From Robiginitomaculum antarcticum DSM 21748 (lineage in GTDB: Bacteria > Pseudomonadota > Alphaproteobacteria > Caulobacterales > Maricaulaceae), in assembly GCF_000365025.1 (NCBI RefSeq), contig NZ_KB823012.1:434001-498000 (forward strand): a stretch of DNA of 64,000 nucleotides, read 5' to 3'. Under the pieces are notes generated by a model that searched no databases, was not told the DNA's origin, and saw nothing but the letters and a program-made list of their open reading frames with translations. The position numbers and the translations under genes were made by a program. Positions 54,536 through 63,084 of this stretch are shown here, piece by piece. Every line of letters starts with the position of its first letter. The first letter of the stretch is position 1.

Positions 54536-57294
54536 TATTGCGGCTCTGTTTGCAGTTGTTGGGGCTGGCGCTGCTCGCGTTCGCTTTCAGGGCGCAGGCG
54601 GTCAAGTATAGCCTGCGCGTGGACCTGATCGGCTTTGTAATTTCCTGACAGCACATACATGCCCAGATTAACGCCGAAGCGGCGGGCAAATTCAATCTGG
54701 CGCGGCATAGTATCATCCACCGCGCCGATATATTCACCCTGCGCGCTCACCGCCCAGCCTGTCGCCCAATCATTCGAGCCGACAATAACGCTGGCGACGC
54801 CGTCGCGCGCAGATATGGATTTAGCGTCAACCCAGACCTGTCCGTCGGAGTAGCGGCCGGGAAAATTCTCCAGCAGGAAAAAGGTTTTTGTCAGGACGTG
54901 ATCCTTGGGGATGGGCTGCAATTCAGGAATGTCGAGCGGCTTGGAAATCCGCGCCAGACCGGGATGCGCGCCGCCGCCAAAGACCGCGCGGTCACCCTGG
55001 TCCTGTGTGTCAAAAATAATCGTGCCACCCGCAGCCAAATAGCCATTAACGTTTTTCGCCGCGGCCTCGGACAGCTCCGCCGCATCCCGCGTGACAGGCC
55101 AATAAATAAAGGGATAAAACAGCAGATTATCAGTCTCGATATTCAGCCCGCGCGGCGCTTGCGGTTCGACCGTTGTGCGGTCAAACAGTGCTTTGGTCAC
55201 GCCGCGCAGGCCGGCTTCGGAATTACGGTCAATCACGCTGTTTCCGGTTATGACATAGGCAAAATGCAGCGCCAGCGCGTCCTGATTAAAATCCTGGCTT
55301 GCGGGCGGCCTGTCCTGTGATTGCGCCTCGGTCAGCTGGGGCGTCAAGATCACAGCGGCAAGTATTAAAGAGGTGAGGGCCGCGGCGCGGCGGCGCGGCA
55401 TCAGCCGCGCGAAACGGCCTGTCACGAATAGCGCGAGCAGGGCGTCAAAGGCCAGCATGGTCAAACCGATAGCGAGCAAGATGCCCTCCAGCGTGCGGGT
55501 GCGGGTCTTGCCATAAGGCTGCCCCGCGCCGGTTACATCCGAAATCGCGCTGATTTGCAGACCCTGCGGCACGGCATTGAGCGCGCGTCTGCGCTCGCCC
55601 TGCTGGTATAGCCCGGCCGGATGACGCGCGCTGGGCACGGTGGCGTCAAAGACGGCGTCATCTATGGCGACTGCGCTGGCTGGCGGCGCGACAAGGCGGC
55701 CCATGCCGTCTAGGATGCGGTCGGCCGCCCAGGCCCCGCCTGTGGCGTCCGGCGCAACGCTGCGGCGGCGCGCCAGCGGCAATATGCGTTTTAACATGCC
55801 GACATAAAGCCCGCTTACAGCCAGATTTGACCATTCTGGATCAGAGGTTACATGGAACAGAACAATTCGCCCTTGGCCGCGCGGCGCGCTGGTGACAACA
55901 GGAGAGCCATCAGACAGCCGCGCCCATGTCTTGCTGTCCAGCTCTGTCGACGGCTGCGCCATGACCTGCTGCGTCACTTGAACATCAGATGGAATGGACA
56001 GACCGAAAAACGGGCTGTCGGGCTCAAATGGGGCCAGCGTTTGTGGCTCTTCCCATGTCAGCGCCCCGCCCAGCGCGCGGTCGCCAAAGCGCAATTCGAC
56101 CGGCAGTAAATCATCACTGCGCGCCGCCAGTTTCGGTCCGGCAAAGCGGATCAGCAGCCCGCCATTTTCGACAAATTCAACCAGCCCCTCACTCTGCACC
56201 CGCGAGTCGTCCGGCATAACGAGGATGGTGGGCGCCAAATCAAGCAGTTCGGAGAGCGGCGCTTTGTAAATTTCCGCTGAAGGCCCGAGCGCTTTTTCAA
56301 GATAAAAGGTTTCAGAGAGAAGCGGCTGAACCGTATCATCGCTGACCGAGACGAGACCAACAACGGGCCGTCCCCAACTATCATCCAGCAATTTGACTCC
56401 TGCCGCGCTGGACTGTCCTTCGGGCCGGATGCGCGAGACTTGATTGCGCAAATCGGACGGCAGCTCAAACTCTGCCGCTGCGGTTCTCTCGCCCAGACCG
56501 AATGCGGCCGGCGCGCGGGCAATGACGCGCCCGTCACTGCCGTAAGCTATAATATTTTGCGTTCGGGCGCTGGCCGTATCAGCGCGGCGATAGATAATCT
56601 CAAAGCCCTGCGCGGTCTCTTGCGTGGCCTCGGCGAAGATCGGCATGCGCTCGCTATCGGGGATTAGAACGGTTTTGCTGGCTGCTCCCGACAGGGTTTT
56701 ATCCAAAGTCTGTGCATCGCCAAAATTCGTCCCGCCGGAGAACCAGACTGCGTCCGCGCCGCCCAGATCACGGCTCCCGATCATGGCGGTCATAGCGATG
56801 TGATCGACGGGGCGCGGGGTGGGGCGCAAAATACGCACGGTCTCTAAAGCGGCAGTGGCAGGCGCAAAGACAGGCGCGGACTCGCCGCCGCGCTGCCCGT
56901 AAATCAGCATGACATTCAGGTTCTGACGCCGGGCTTCGATCAGACGCACTTCGGCTTCATTGCTGATGCGGCTCCAATTGGCCGCGGCGCCAAAGCCGTC
57001 ATCAATGACCATCACAATATCGCGCGCAGCTTGTGTGTCGCGTTCGGATAAAAAGGGACGGGCCAGCGCCACAGCCAATATGGCAATCATCGCCATACGA
57101 AACACCAATAGCCACCACGGCGTGCGGTCAGGCATTTCTTCGTCGCGGCGGATCTGTGAAAAGATTCGCAATGGCGGAAAAATCTGGTCCTTCGGCCGCG
57201 GCGGGGTTGCGCGCAGAAGCCACCAGATCAAAGGCAGAACGATCAGGCCAAGCAGACCTAACGGGGCCAAAAATGTGATCGCGCCCCAACTCAT
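54535..57294 (-). CDS. BatA-like DUF4159 domain membrane protein
   Basis: The 919-residue protein starts with an aerotolerance-regulator (BatA) N-terminus: a helix, RATPPRPKDQIFPPLRI, and a second helix (~residues 60-80). A VWA-like region then begins IVMVIDDGFGAAANW. The C-terminus is DUF4159 (ALHFAYVITGNSVIDRNSEAGLRG; LLFYPFIYWPV; AAGGTIIFDTQD), preceded by further helices near residues 640-690. It overlaps the DUF58 gene by four bases and is part of the MoxR-DUF58-DUF4159 set, thought to act in envelope stress or protein assembly. Confidence 0.9.
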   Translation of the reverse strand: MSWGAITFLAPLGLLGLIVLPLIWWLLRATPPRPKDQIFPPLRIFSQIRRDEEMPDRTPWWLLVFRMAMIAILAVALARPFLSERDTQAARDIVMVIDDGFGAAANWSRISNEAEVRLIEARRQNLNVMLIYGQRGGESAPVFAPATAALETVRILRPTPRPVDHIAMTAMIGSRDLGGADAVWFSGGTNFGDAQTLDKTLSGAASKTVLIPDSERMPIFAEATQETAQGFEIIYRRADTASARTQNIIAYGSDGRVIARAPAAFGLGERTAAAEFELPSDLRNQVSRIRPEGQSSAAGVKLLDDSWGRPVVGLVSVSDDTVQPLLSETFYLEKALGPSAEIYKAPLSELLDLAPTILVMPDDSRVQSEGLVEFVENGGLLIRFAGPKLAARSDDLLPVELRFGDRALGGALTWEEPQTLAPFEPDSPFFGLSIPSDVQVTQQVMAQPSTELDSKTWARLSDGSPVVTSAPRGQGRIVLFHVTSDPEWSNLAVSGLYVGMLKRILPLARRRSVAPDATGGAWAADRILDGMGRLVAPPASAVAIDDAVFDATVPSARHPAGLYQQGERRRALNAVPQGLQISAISDVTGAGQPYGKTRTRTLEGILLAIGLTMLAFDALLALFVTGRFARLMPRRRAAALTSLILAAVILTPQLTEAQSQDRPPASQDFNQDALALHFAYVITGNSVIDRNSEAGLRGVTKALFDRTTVEPQAPRGLNIETDNLLFYPFIYWPVTRDAAELSEAAAKNVNGYLAAGGTIIFDTQDQGDRAVFGGGAHPGLARISKPLDIPELQPIPKDHVLTKTFFLLENFPGRYSDGQVWVDAKSISARDGVASVIVGSNDWATGWAVSAQGEYIGAVDDTMPRQIEFARRFGVNLGMYVLSGNYKADQVHAQAILDRLRPESEREQRQPQQLQTEPQ

Positions 57295-58193
57295 CTGCGG
57301 CTCTCGCCTTCAAATGCGGTATATAGGGCGGCCAAAGCGCGCGTCGCCGGTTGATCGGTATGATGGGTGACCAGTGACCAGCCCAGCCGGCGCGCCGTAT
57401 TGGCCATAGTCTGTTTATGGGCGGCAAAGCGGGCGATATAGTCCTCACGGGCGCGTTCGGCGCGGCCCACAATCAGCGGCTCAATCACGCCGCTGCCGGG
57501 ATATTTAAGCCTCACACGACCTGTATAAGGAAAGTTTTCTTCCGCCGGATCAATGATATGCAGCAAAACGCCGGAGGCGGGGCGGGCGGTCAGGCGGGCC
57601 AGACGCTCACGCCATTTTTCTGCGCCGTCCAGAAAATCGGAGGCAATTAGAATGCGCGCATGAGCGGGAATATCCGCGCGTAGATTTTCGGCAGCGCCCA
57701 TAGACCGCGCCATTCGGGCGGTAACGCGTTCCAAACCCGCGCGGCCCGTGCGCGGCCTTTCGCTCTCGCCCAGAACGGCGCAGCGCTCGCCGCCGCGAAT
57801 AAGCAGTGCCGCCAAAGCCATGGACAGCACGCTGGCGCGGTCTTTTTTTGTCGGATAATCACCGCTGCTCCAGTCCATACCGGCCGAGCCATCACGCCAC
57901 ATCCACACGGTGTTAGACGCTTCCCACTCGGTCTCGCGGACGAATAATGCGTCACTGCGTGCGCTGCGGCGCCAGTCAATAGAACGCGCCGCGTCGCTGC
58001 TATCATAAGGGCGGTATTGCCAGAATGTTTCGCCTGTTCCCGCGCGGCGGCGGCCATGAACGCCTTGGGCGACGATTGCCGCCACGCGCTCGGCCTCAGC
58101 CTGAAGACCGGGGAATGATCCCGCCAGCGTCTCGGCGCGGCGGCGCAGCGAGGTCACTTCGGGTTTAGCGCGTGTGAAAGGCGATAGGGCCAT
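57291..58193 (-). CDS. DUF58 domain-containing protein
   Basis: The 300-residue protein has the DUF58 signature GRRRAGTGETFWQYRPYDSSDAARSIDWRRSARSDALFVRE (its core at residues ~49-90) followed by a VWA-like C-terminal half (SFL-type RILIASDFLDG). DUF58 proteins partner MoxR ATPases. The gene follows moxR after nine bases and overlaps the DUF4159 gene, so it belongs to the same transcript. Confidence 0.92.
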   Translation of the reverse strand: MALSPFTRAKPEVTSLRRRAETLAGSFPGLQAEAERVAAIVAQGVHGRRRAGTGETFWQYRPYDSSDAARSIDWRRSARSDALFVRETEWEASNTVWMWRDGSAGMDWSSGDYPTKKDRASVLSMALAALLIRGGERCAVLGESERPRTGRAGLERVTARMARSMGAAENLRADIPAHARILIASDFLDGAEKWRERLARLTARPASGVLLHIIDPAEENFPYTGRVRLKYPGSGVIEPLIVGRAERAREDYIARFAAHKQTMANTARRLGWSLVTHHTDQPATRALAALYTAFEGESRR

Positions 58194-58202
58194 AAAGACA
58201 AT

Positions 58203-59225
58203 TTAGCCTATGGTCTTGGTCAATTTAGAAATGATGCCGTCAAGATTCTGGCCGTCTGCGCGGGCGGCAAATGACAGCGCCATGCGGTGTTTCAAGACCG
58301 GCGCGGCGAGCGCGGCGACATCATCAAGACTGGGCGAAAGGCGGCCGTCCATCAAAGCGCGGGCCCGGCTGGCCAGCATCAAGGCTTGTCCGGCGCGCGG
58401 GCCTGGGCCCCATGTGACGGCGTCGCGGATAAAGTCGTGGCGGCTTTGGTCGGGTCGGGCATTGCGCACCAGATCTAAAATAGCCTCGACGATGGTCTCG
58501 CCGATCGGCAATTTACGCACAAGCTGTTGCAGGCTTTGCAATTGTTTGGGGGTCATGACTTTTGTCGTGCTCGCAATATTTGCGCCTGTAGTCGCCAGCA
58601 AGATGGCGCGCTCCGTGTCCAGCTCCGGATAACCGACATCAATTTGAAACAGGAAACGGTCAAGCTGCGCTTCGGGCAGGGGATATGTCCCTTCCTGCTC
58701 AATCGGGTTTTGCGTGGCCAGAACATGGAACGGCGCGGGCAGATCGTGGCGCTGTCCGGCGACCGTAACAAAGTGTTCCTGCATCGCCTGCAATAATGCG
58801 GACTGGGTGCGCGGGCTGGCGCGGTTGATCTCATCGGCCATTAACAGCTGTGTGAACACAGGGCCTTCGATGAAGCGAAATTCACGTTTTCCCTTTGCGC
58901 CGGTTTCTAGAACTTCCGAGCCGATAATATCGGCGGGCATAAGGTCGGGGGTGAATTGCACGCGTTTGTTGGACAGGCCCGTAACCGTGCCGATGGTTTC
59001 GACCAGCAACGTTTTAGCCAGTCCCGGCGCTCCCACTAAGAGGGCGTGACCGCCGCATAAAATCGCGCTAAGAGTGAGATCGACAACATCAGTTTGTCCG
59101 AGGACGACCTGGCCGATGGCGGCGCGGGCCTCGGTGAGCTGCACAGCCGCTTTTTCGGCGGCGGTTTGAACGGATTTACTGGCGACTGTATCAAGCATAG
59201 AGGGCGTGTCCTTACGGGGCGGCAT
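58203..59225 (-). CDS. MoxR family AAA ATPase
   Basis: The 340-residue ATPase has Walker A GAPGLAKT (~residue 80), Walker B LLMADEINRASPRTQSALLQAMQE (~residues 129-152) and sensor LATQNPIEQEGTYPLPEAQLDRF, all standard for MoxR proteins. MoxR chaperones act with DUF58 and VWA partners in maturing enzyme complexes or the envelope. It is the first gene of the operon running down to 52484. A second ATG at codon 10 is an alternative start. Confidence 0.94.
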   Translation of the reverse strand: MPPRKDTPSMLDTVASKSVQTAAEKAAVQLTEARAAIGQVVLGQTDVVDLTLSAILCGGHALLVGAPGLAKTLLVETIGTVTGLSNKRVQFTPDLMPADIIGSEVLETGAKGKREFRFIEGPVFTQLLMADEINRASPRTQSALLQAMQEHFVTVAGQRHDLPAPFHVLATQNPIEQEGTYPLPEAQLDRFLFQIDVGYPELDTERAILLATTGANIASTTKVMTPKQLQSLQQLVRKLPIGETIVEAILDLVRNARPDQSRHDFIRDAVTWGPGPRAGQALMLASRARALMDGRLSPSLDDVAALAAPVLKHRMALSFAARADGQNLDGIISKLTKTIG

Positions 59226-59296
59226 AAATTGAATCGGAACGCGATATAGCGCGAAAGCGTTTTTTGAATTATTCCCTTAAAGTCAAAGGTTTGTCC

Positions 59297-59920
59297 ATGG
59301 GCGAAAAGTTACAAAAAGGTCACAGCACCGGCGGGTCGCAGTCCGGTTTTTCTCTGGCCGATCTGGTCAAGGCGGCGGAAGCGCAATCGCGCGGTGAAGG
59401 CGCGCCGCCCGTCGAGAAATGGAATCCTGAGAATTGCGGTGAAATGGATCTGGTCATCCAGCGTGACGGAGTATGGATGCACGAAGGCAGTCCGATTGGC
59501 CGCCACAAACTTGTGCAGCTTTTTGCGACGATTTTGCGCAAGGACGCGGACGGGACGACATATCTCGTGACGCCTGTCGAAAAGATTGAAATTACCGTCG
59601 AGGATGCGGCATTTGTCGCAATCCGCGTTGACGTAAGCGGCGAGGGGGAGACGCAGGATTTGATCTTCACGACCAATGTTGGCGATACGGTTAAAGTCGG
59701 GCCGAAGCGGCCTTTGCGTGTTGAAATTGACGCAAAGTCCGGCGAGCCTGCGCCGTATATTCTAGTGCGCGGACGGCTGGACGCGCTGATTAACCGCGCC
59801 GTATTCTATGAATTGGTTGAACTGGCCGTGACGCGACGCACTGATGACGGCCCGCAGCTTGGCGTCTGGAGCGGCGGCGTGTTTTTCGCCTTAGGTGAAG
59901 CGGGAAGCCATTTAGCCTAG
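59297..59920 (+). CDS. DUF1285 domain-containing protein
   Basis: From ATG 59297 (AAAGG upstream; an open TTG at 59264 is less likely) the product is 207 residues and contains PPVEKWNPENCGEMDLVIQRDGVWMHEGSPIGRHKLVQLFATILRKDADG, the DUF1285 N-terminal pattern, and later GDTVKVGPKRPLRVE. The family has a beta-rich fold of unknown reaction and in alphaproteobacteria usually sits next to the MoxR operon or the CCA-adding enzyme gene, as here. It is divergent from moxR. Confidence 0.9.
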   Translation: MGEKLQKGHSTGGSQSGFSLADLVKAAEAQSRGEGAPPVEKWNPENCGEMDLVIQRDGVWMHEGSPIGRHKLVQLFATILRKDADGTTYLVTPVEKIEITVEDAAFVAIRVDVSGEGETQDLIFTTNVGDTVKVGPKRPLRVEIDAKSGEPAPYILVRGRLDALINRAVFYELVELAVTRRTDDGPQLGVWSGGVFFALGEAGSHLA

Positions 59921-59927
59921 GGCGCAT

Positions 59928-60602
59928 TTACGTCAGTGATATTTTTTCGGGTAGAACAAAAAGTGTTGTAAATTGACGGGCGACTTCGATGTTTCCATCG
60001 ATTTGAAGCTGTCCTGAAGACTGAAGATCAGATAAGGCCACGCCGCCATAGACCGCCGCCGCGATGAGTGTGGGGTCGGCGGTGAAAATGCAGTCCGCGT
60101 CTTTGGGATTAGCGCGCCGGGCTTCGATTTTTGCCTGTTTAATCGTGACGACGAATGTTTCGCCGTTGAGATTAAATCCAATTTTGTGATTAAAGCCCTG
60201 CGCGCGATCCGCGCTGAGCATCGTTTTAAACGACATGATGATGGAGGCGGCGCTGAGCGGCAAAGTTGGATCATGACCGGGGTGACGCGTGGCCCAGCGG
60301 CCCAAATCCTGCACCAGACTTTCAGCTTCATAGCCCCAGGGCGTCAATTCATAGACCTGCGTCGCGCCGGATGTGCCGTCGCCATGTTTACGCAGGATAG
60401 AATTGTCCTCGAGCGTCGCCAAACGCGCGCTGAGCACTTTTGCGCTAATGCCGGGCAGGCCGCTGCGCAGCTCTCCAAAGCGGCGCGGCCCGAACATCAG
60501 TTCCCGCAGGATGAGAACCGTCCAGCGCTCGCCGATCAGCTCCAGCGCAAAGGCGGTTCCGCAGGCATCATTATACCATCTATTTGTAATAATTTCGGGC
60601 AT
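59928..60602 (-). CDS. HxlR-type transcriptional regulator with SCP2-like C-terminal domain
   Basis: From ATG 60602 the 224-residue protein has an HxlR winged helix (CGTAFALELIGERWTVLILRELMFGPRRFGEL, residues ~11-42). A C-terminal ~90 residues resemble an SCP2 sterol-carrier-like module (FNLNGETFVVTIKQAKIEARR, CIFTADPTLIAAAVYG). The upstream frame to 60662 would overlap the operator region and is not supported. It is divergent from the SRPBCC operon at 60680 with repeated GTAAC sites between, so it probably regulates that operon and itself. Confidence 0.88.
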   Translation of the reverse strand: MPEIITNRWYNDACGTAFALELIGERWTVLILRELMFGPRRFGELRSGLPGISAKVLSARLATLEDNSILRKHGDGTSGATQVYELTPWGYEAESLVQDLGRWATRHPGHDPTLPLSAASIIMSFKTMLSADRAQGFNHKIGFNLNGETFVVTIKQAKIEARRANPKDADCIFTADPTLIAAAVYGGVALSDLQSSGQLQIDGNIEVARQFTTLFVLPEKISLT

Positions 60603-60605
60603 TAA

Positions 60606-60641
60606 GTAACTTTTTGTAACTAACTGGTTTACATTAGTAAC
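60606..60641. promoter_or_regulatory. Repeated GTAAC operator between hxlR-type gene and SRPBCC operon
   Basis: GTAAC occurs at 60606-60610, 60616-60620 and 60637-60641, the first two ten bases apart; the third is part of the near-palindrome GTTACTAATGTAAAC on the minus strand. Tight spacing in a divergent promoter beside a regulator suggests its binding sites. Unproven. Confidence 0.5.
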
Positions 60642-60679
60642 CGAATTTGCCATAAGCTGCAAATCACGGAGATGTAATC

Positions 60680-61162
60680 ATGATAGATAACACCCATACT
60701 CTTACTGTTGAGCGCACCCTTAATGCCCCGCGCGACAAAATATGGCGCTGCTGGACGGACCCAGATTTGTTGAAACAATGGTACGTGCCCAAACCTTGGT
60801 ATATTCCGACTGTTGATCTTGATGTTCGCCCCGGCGGACGTTGCAATTTCACCATGGCCGGACCGGACGGCGAACGCATCGAAAACGTTGGCTGTTATCT
60901 CGAGGTCACCTCGCAAGAACGCCTTGTATTCACCGATGGCTACTCTGAAGATTTTATGCCGCGTCCTGACGGTTTCATGACCGGCGTTGTCAAACTATCC
61001 GATGCCGGCAAGGGCCAGACAAAAATGCTCTGGAGCGCCCGCCACGCCACACCGGAACTAAAACAAAAGCACCTCGATATGGGCTTCGAGCAAGGCTGGA
61101 ACGCCTGCGTCGATCAGCTTGCCGCGCTCTGCGAAACGCAAACAAAAACAGGAACAATATAA
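60680..61162 (+). CDS. SRPBCC / AHSA1-like domain protein
   Basis: The 160-residue protein has the START-like fold of AHSA1-type SRPBCC proteins: LTVERTLNAPRDKIWRCWTDPDLLKQWYVPKPW at the start, then a long beta sheet and a C-terminal helix GFEQGWNACVDQLAAL. These bind hydrophobic ligands or act as unspecific stress proteins; the substrate is unknown. Its stop overlaps the next ATG by one base. Confidence 0.92.
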   Translation: MIDNTHTLTVERTLNAPRDKIWRCWTDPDLLKQWYVPKPWYIPTVDLDVRPGGRCNFTMAGPDGERIENVGCYLEVTSQERLVFTDGYSEDFMPRPDGFMTGVVKLSDAGKGQTKMLWSARHATPELKQKHLDMGFEQGWNACVDQLAALCETQTKTGTI

Positions 61163-61656
61163 TGAGCGATATCAAATTTACGTCCAAAGTCCGGACGTGC
61201 CTCTGGTTTGAAAAAGACGGCGAGGCGGCGGCGCGATTTTATGTCAGCCTTTTGCCGGATAGCGCGATTGAGACCGTCTCCTATCCTGATCCGGACGGCC
61301 TCGCTCTCGTCACCGAATTCACTTTAGCCGGCGCGCCCTTTATGACGCTGAATGGCGGGCCGATGTATGAGCAAAGTCCGGCCGCATCGATATCCGTACT
61401 CACCAAAGACCAAGCCGAGACCGATAGGCTCTGGCAAAAGCTTCTTGAAGATGGCGGGAAGGAAAGCCAGTGCGGATGGATCTTCGATAAATATGGTGTG
61501 TCGTGGCAGGTTATTCCCGAAGTGATGGCGAAGATGATGAACCAATCCGCTGACACAGCGGCCGCCATGCGGGCGCGTGAGGCGATGTTTAAGATGAAAA
61601 AAATCGACATTGCGGCATTGAAGGCCGCGTTTAATGACAGAAAAAAGGAGACCTAG
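61162..61656 (+). CDS. VOC family protein (PhnB/3-demethylubiquinone-like)
   Basis: The 164-residue vicinal-oxygen-chelate protein has the PhnB-type pattern: CLWFEKDGEAAARFYVSLLPDS, FTLAGAPFMTLNGGP, and DRLWQKLLEDGGKESQCGWIFDKYGVSWQVIPE. These are often small detoxification or antibiotic-binding proteins, but reactions are rarely known. It is coupled to the SRPBCC gene by overlap and lies directly before the DUF1428 gene. Confidence 0.92.
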   Translation: MSDIKFTSKVRTCLWFEKDGEAAARFYVSLLPDSAIETVSYPDPDGLALVTEFTLAGAPFMTLNGGPMYEQSPAASISVLTKDQAETDRLWQKLLEDGGKESQCGWIFDKYGVSWQVIPEVMAKMMNQSADTAAAMRAREAMFKMKKIDIAALKAAFNDRKKET

Positions 61657-61657
61657 T

Positions 61658-62371
61658 ATGAGTTATATTGAAGGATTTGTCGCCGCCGTGCCAAAGGCTA
61701 ATAAAGAAGCTTACCGCGAACATGCCAAAGCGGCTCTGCCCATGTTTCAAGACCTCGGTGTTACCCGTATGGTGGAGAGCTGGGAAGATGACATAAAAGA
61801 CGGCAAGCTCAACGATCTGCGCATGGCTGTGAACGCCAAGAGCGACGAGGAGGTTGTCTTTAGCTGGATGGAATATCCTGACAAAGCCGCGCGCGATGCG
61901 GCCACTGTTAAGATGGAAAATGATCCGCGTATGGGCGAGATGATGGCGAATATGCCGTTTGACGGCAAACGTATGATTTTCGGCGGATTTGCTCCGCTTT
62001 ACGATGAAAATTCAGGTGGAACTTGCGGCTATATTGATGGCTGCCTCGTCCCGGTTCCTGAAAAGAACAAAGCCGCCTTCACAACATATGCCAAGAAAAG
62101 CGCAGCCATGTTCATGGAGCACGGGGCCACGCGCGTAATAGATACATGGGGCGACGACATTCCCGACGGCAAAGTCACGGATTACAGACGCGCCGTGCAC
62201 GCTGAAGATGGCGAAACCGTGGACTTTGGTTGGGTCGAATGGCCTTCCAAAGAGACTCGCGATACGGCATGGGAGAAGATTATGTCGGATGAAAGCATGG
62301 CCGAAATGGATCATCCCTTTGATGGCAAGCGCATGATATTTGGCGGATTTAAGCCTATTTTGGATGAGTGA
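61658..62371 (+). CDS. Tandem DUF1428 protein (two fused domains)
   Basis: From ATG 61658 (AAAAAGGAG upstream) the 237-residue product is two DUF1428 domains in one chain. Domain 1 (residues ~1-116) starts MSYIEGFVAAVPKANKEAYR and ends DGKRMIFGGFAPLYDE. Domain 2 (~122-237) starts GYIDGCLVPVPEKNKAAF and ends DGKRMIFGGFKPILDE. Family members are usually single-domain (~117 residues), so this is a fusion of a duplicated gene. It overlaps the following GST gene. Function of DUF1428 is unknown. Confidence 0.9.
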   Translation: MSYIEGFVAAVPKANKEAYREHAKAALPMFQDLGVTRMVESWEDDIKDGKLNDLRMAVNAKSDEEVVFSWMEYPDKAARDAATVKMENDPRMGEMMANMPFDGKRMIFGGFAPLYDENSGGTCGYIDGCLVPVPEKNKAAFTTYAKKSAAMFMEHGATRVIDTWGDDIPDGKVTDYRRAVHAEDGETVDFGWVEWPSKETRDTAWEKIMSDESMAEMDHPFDGKRMIFGGFKPILDE

Positions 62372-63035
62372 TCGTAGAGCTGTGAAGCCCACTATCACCG
62401 CTTTTGAACGCTCGCCTGATGAAGGCAAGGGTTTGGCGCGCGACATGCGCGTTCGCTGGGCGCTAGAAGAAGTAGGCCAGCCCTACGATGTTCGGCTTGT
62501 TTCATTCGCAGAAATGAAGGAATCCGCGCATCGTGCACTTCATCCTTTCGGGCAGATCCCAACTTACGAAGATGGCGATTTAACCCTGTTCGAGTCAGGA
62601 GCGATTACCTTCCATATTGCGCAGCGTCATGCTGGTCTTCTGCCCACTGACAGGAACGCCCGCGCCCGCGCAATAACCTGGATGTTCGCCGCACTCAACA
62701 CGGTGGAACCCCCGATTGTAGCGCGCGAACAGGCCTTTTATACGGAACGCAAAGAGAGTTGGTACAAGGAGCGCCTTCCGGTCCTTGAGGGTCGCATACG
62801 GGTCAAGTTGGACGACCTCTCAAGACGACTTGGTAAGGCTGATTGGCTAGACGGTGGTTTCAGCGCCGGTGATCTGACGATGGTGCTAGTACTGCGCAGG
62901 TTGGACGGAACGAAAATACTGGAAGAATATTCGAACCTTTACGCCTATGTCGCAAGAGCCGAAGCGCGACCTGCCTATAAGAGGGCTTTTGCAGCGCAAC
63001 TGGCTGTATTCAACAGCGCGTCAACTGCCTCTTGA
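62364..63035 (+). CDS. Glutathione S-transferase family protein
   Basis: The protein (~223 residues) has a thioredoxin-like N-terminal half with RVRWALEEVGQPYDVRLV, FGQIPTYEDGDLTLFESGAI (the conserved cis-proline and ES motif), and an alpha-helical C-terminal half (FSAGDLTMVLVLRRLDG). ATG 62364 overlaps the DUF1428 stop; the family usually begins near KPTITAFERSPD, so GTG 62382 is an equally likely start. It should conjugate or reduce electrophiles with glutathione. It is bordered on the right by a DUF1428 remnant. Confidence 0.88.
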   Translation: MSDRRAVKPTITAFERSPDEGKGLARDMRVRWALEEVGQPYDVRLVSFAEMKESAHRALHPFGQIPTYEDGDLTLFESGAITFHIAQRHAGLLPTDRNARARAITWMFAALNTVEPPIVAREQAFYTERKESWYKERLPVLEGRIRVKLDDLSRRLGKADWLDGGFSAGDLTMVLVLRRLDGTKILEEYSNLYAYVARAEARPAYKRAFAAQLAVFNSASTAS

Positions 63036-63084
63036 CGGTAAGCGCATGATATTTGGCGGATTTATACCGCTGATTATTGCCTAA
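63034..63084 (+). pseudogene. DUF1428 3'-end remnant downstream of the GST gene
   Basis: Read in frame from 63034 this encodes DGKRMIFGGFIPLIIA followed by a stop, the last ~16 residues of a DUF1428 domain. AAGCGCATGATATTTGGCGGATTTA, split here for reporting as AAGCGCATGATA plus TTTGGCGGATTTA, is identical to the copy at 62327-62351 in the intact gene. It is a leftover of a third DUF1428 copy or of gene insertion/recombination. Confidence 0.78.
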
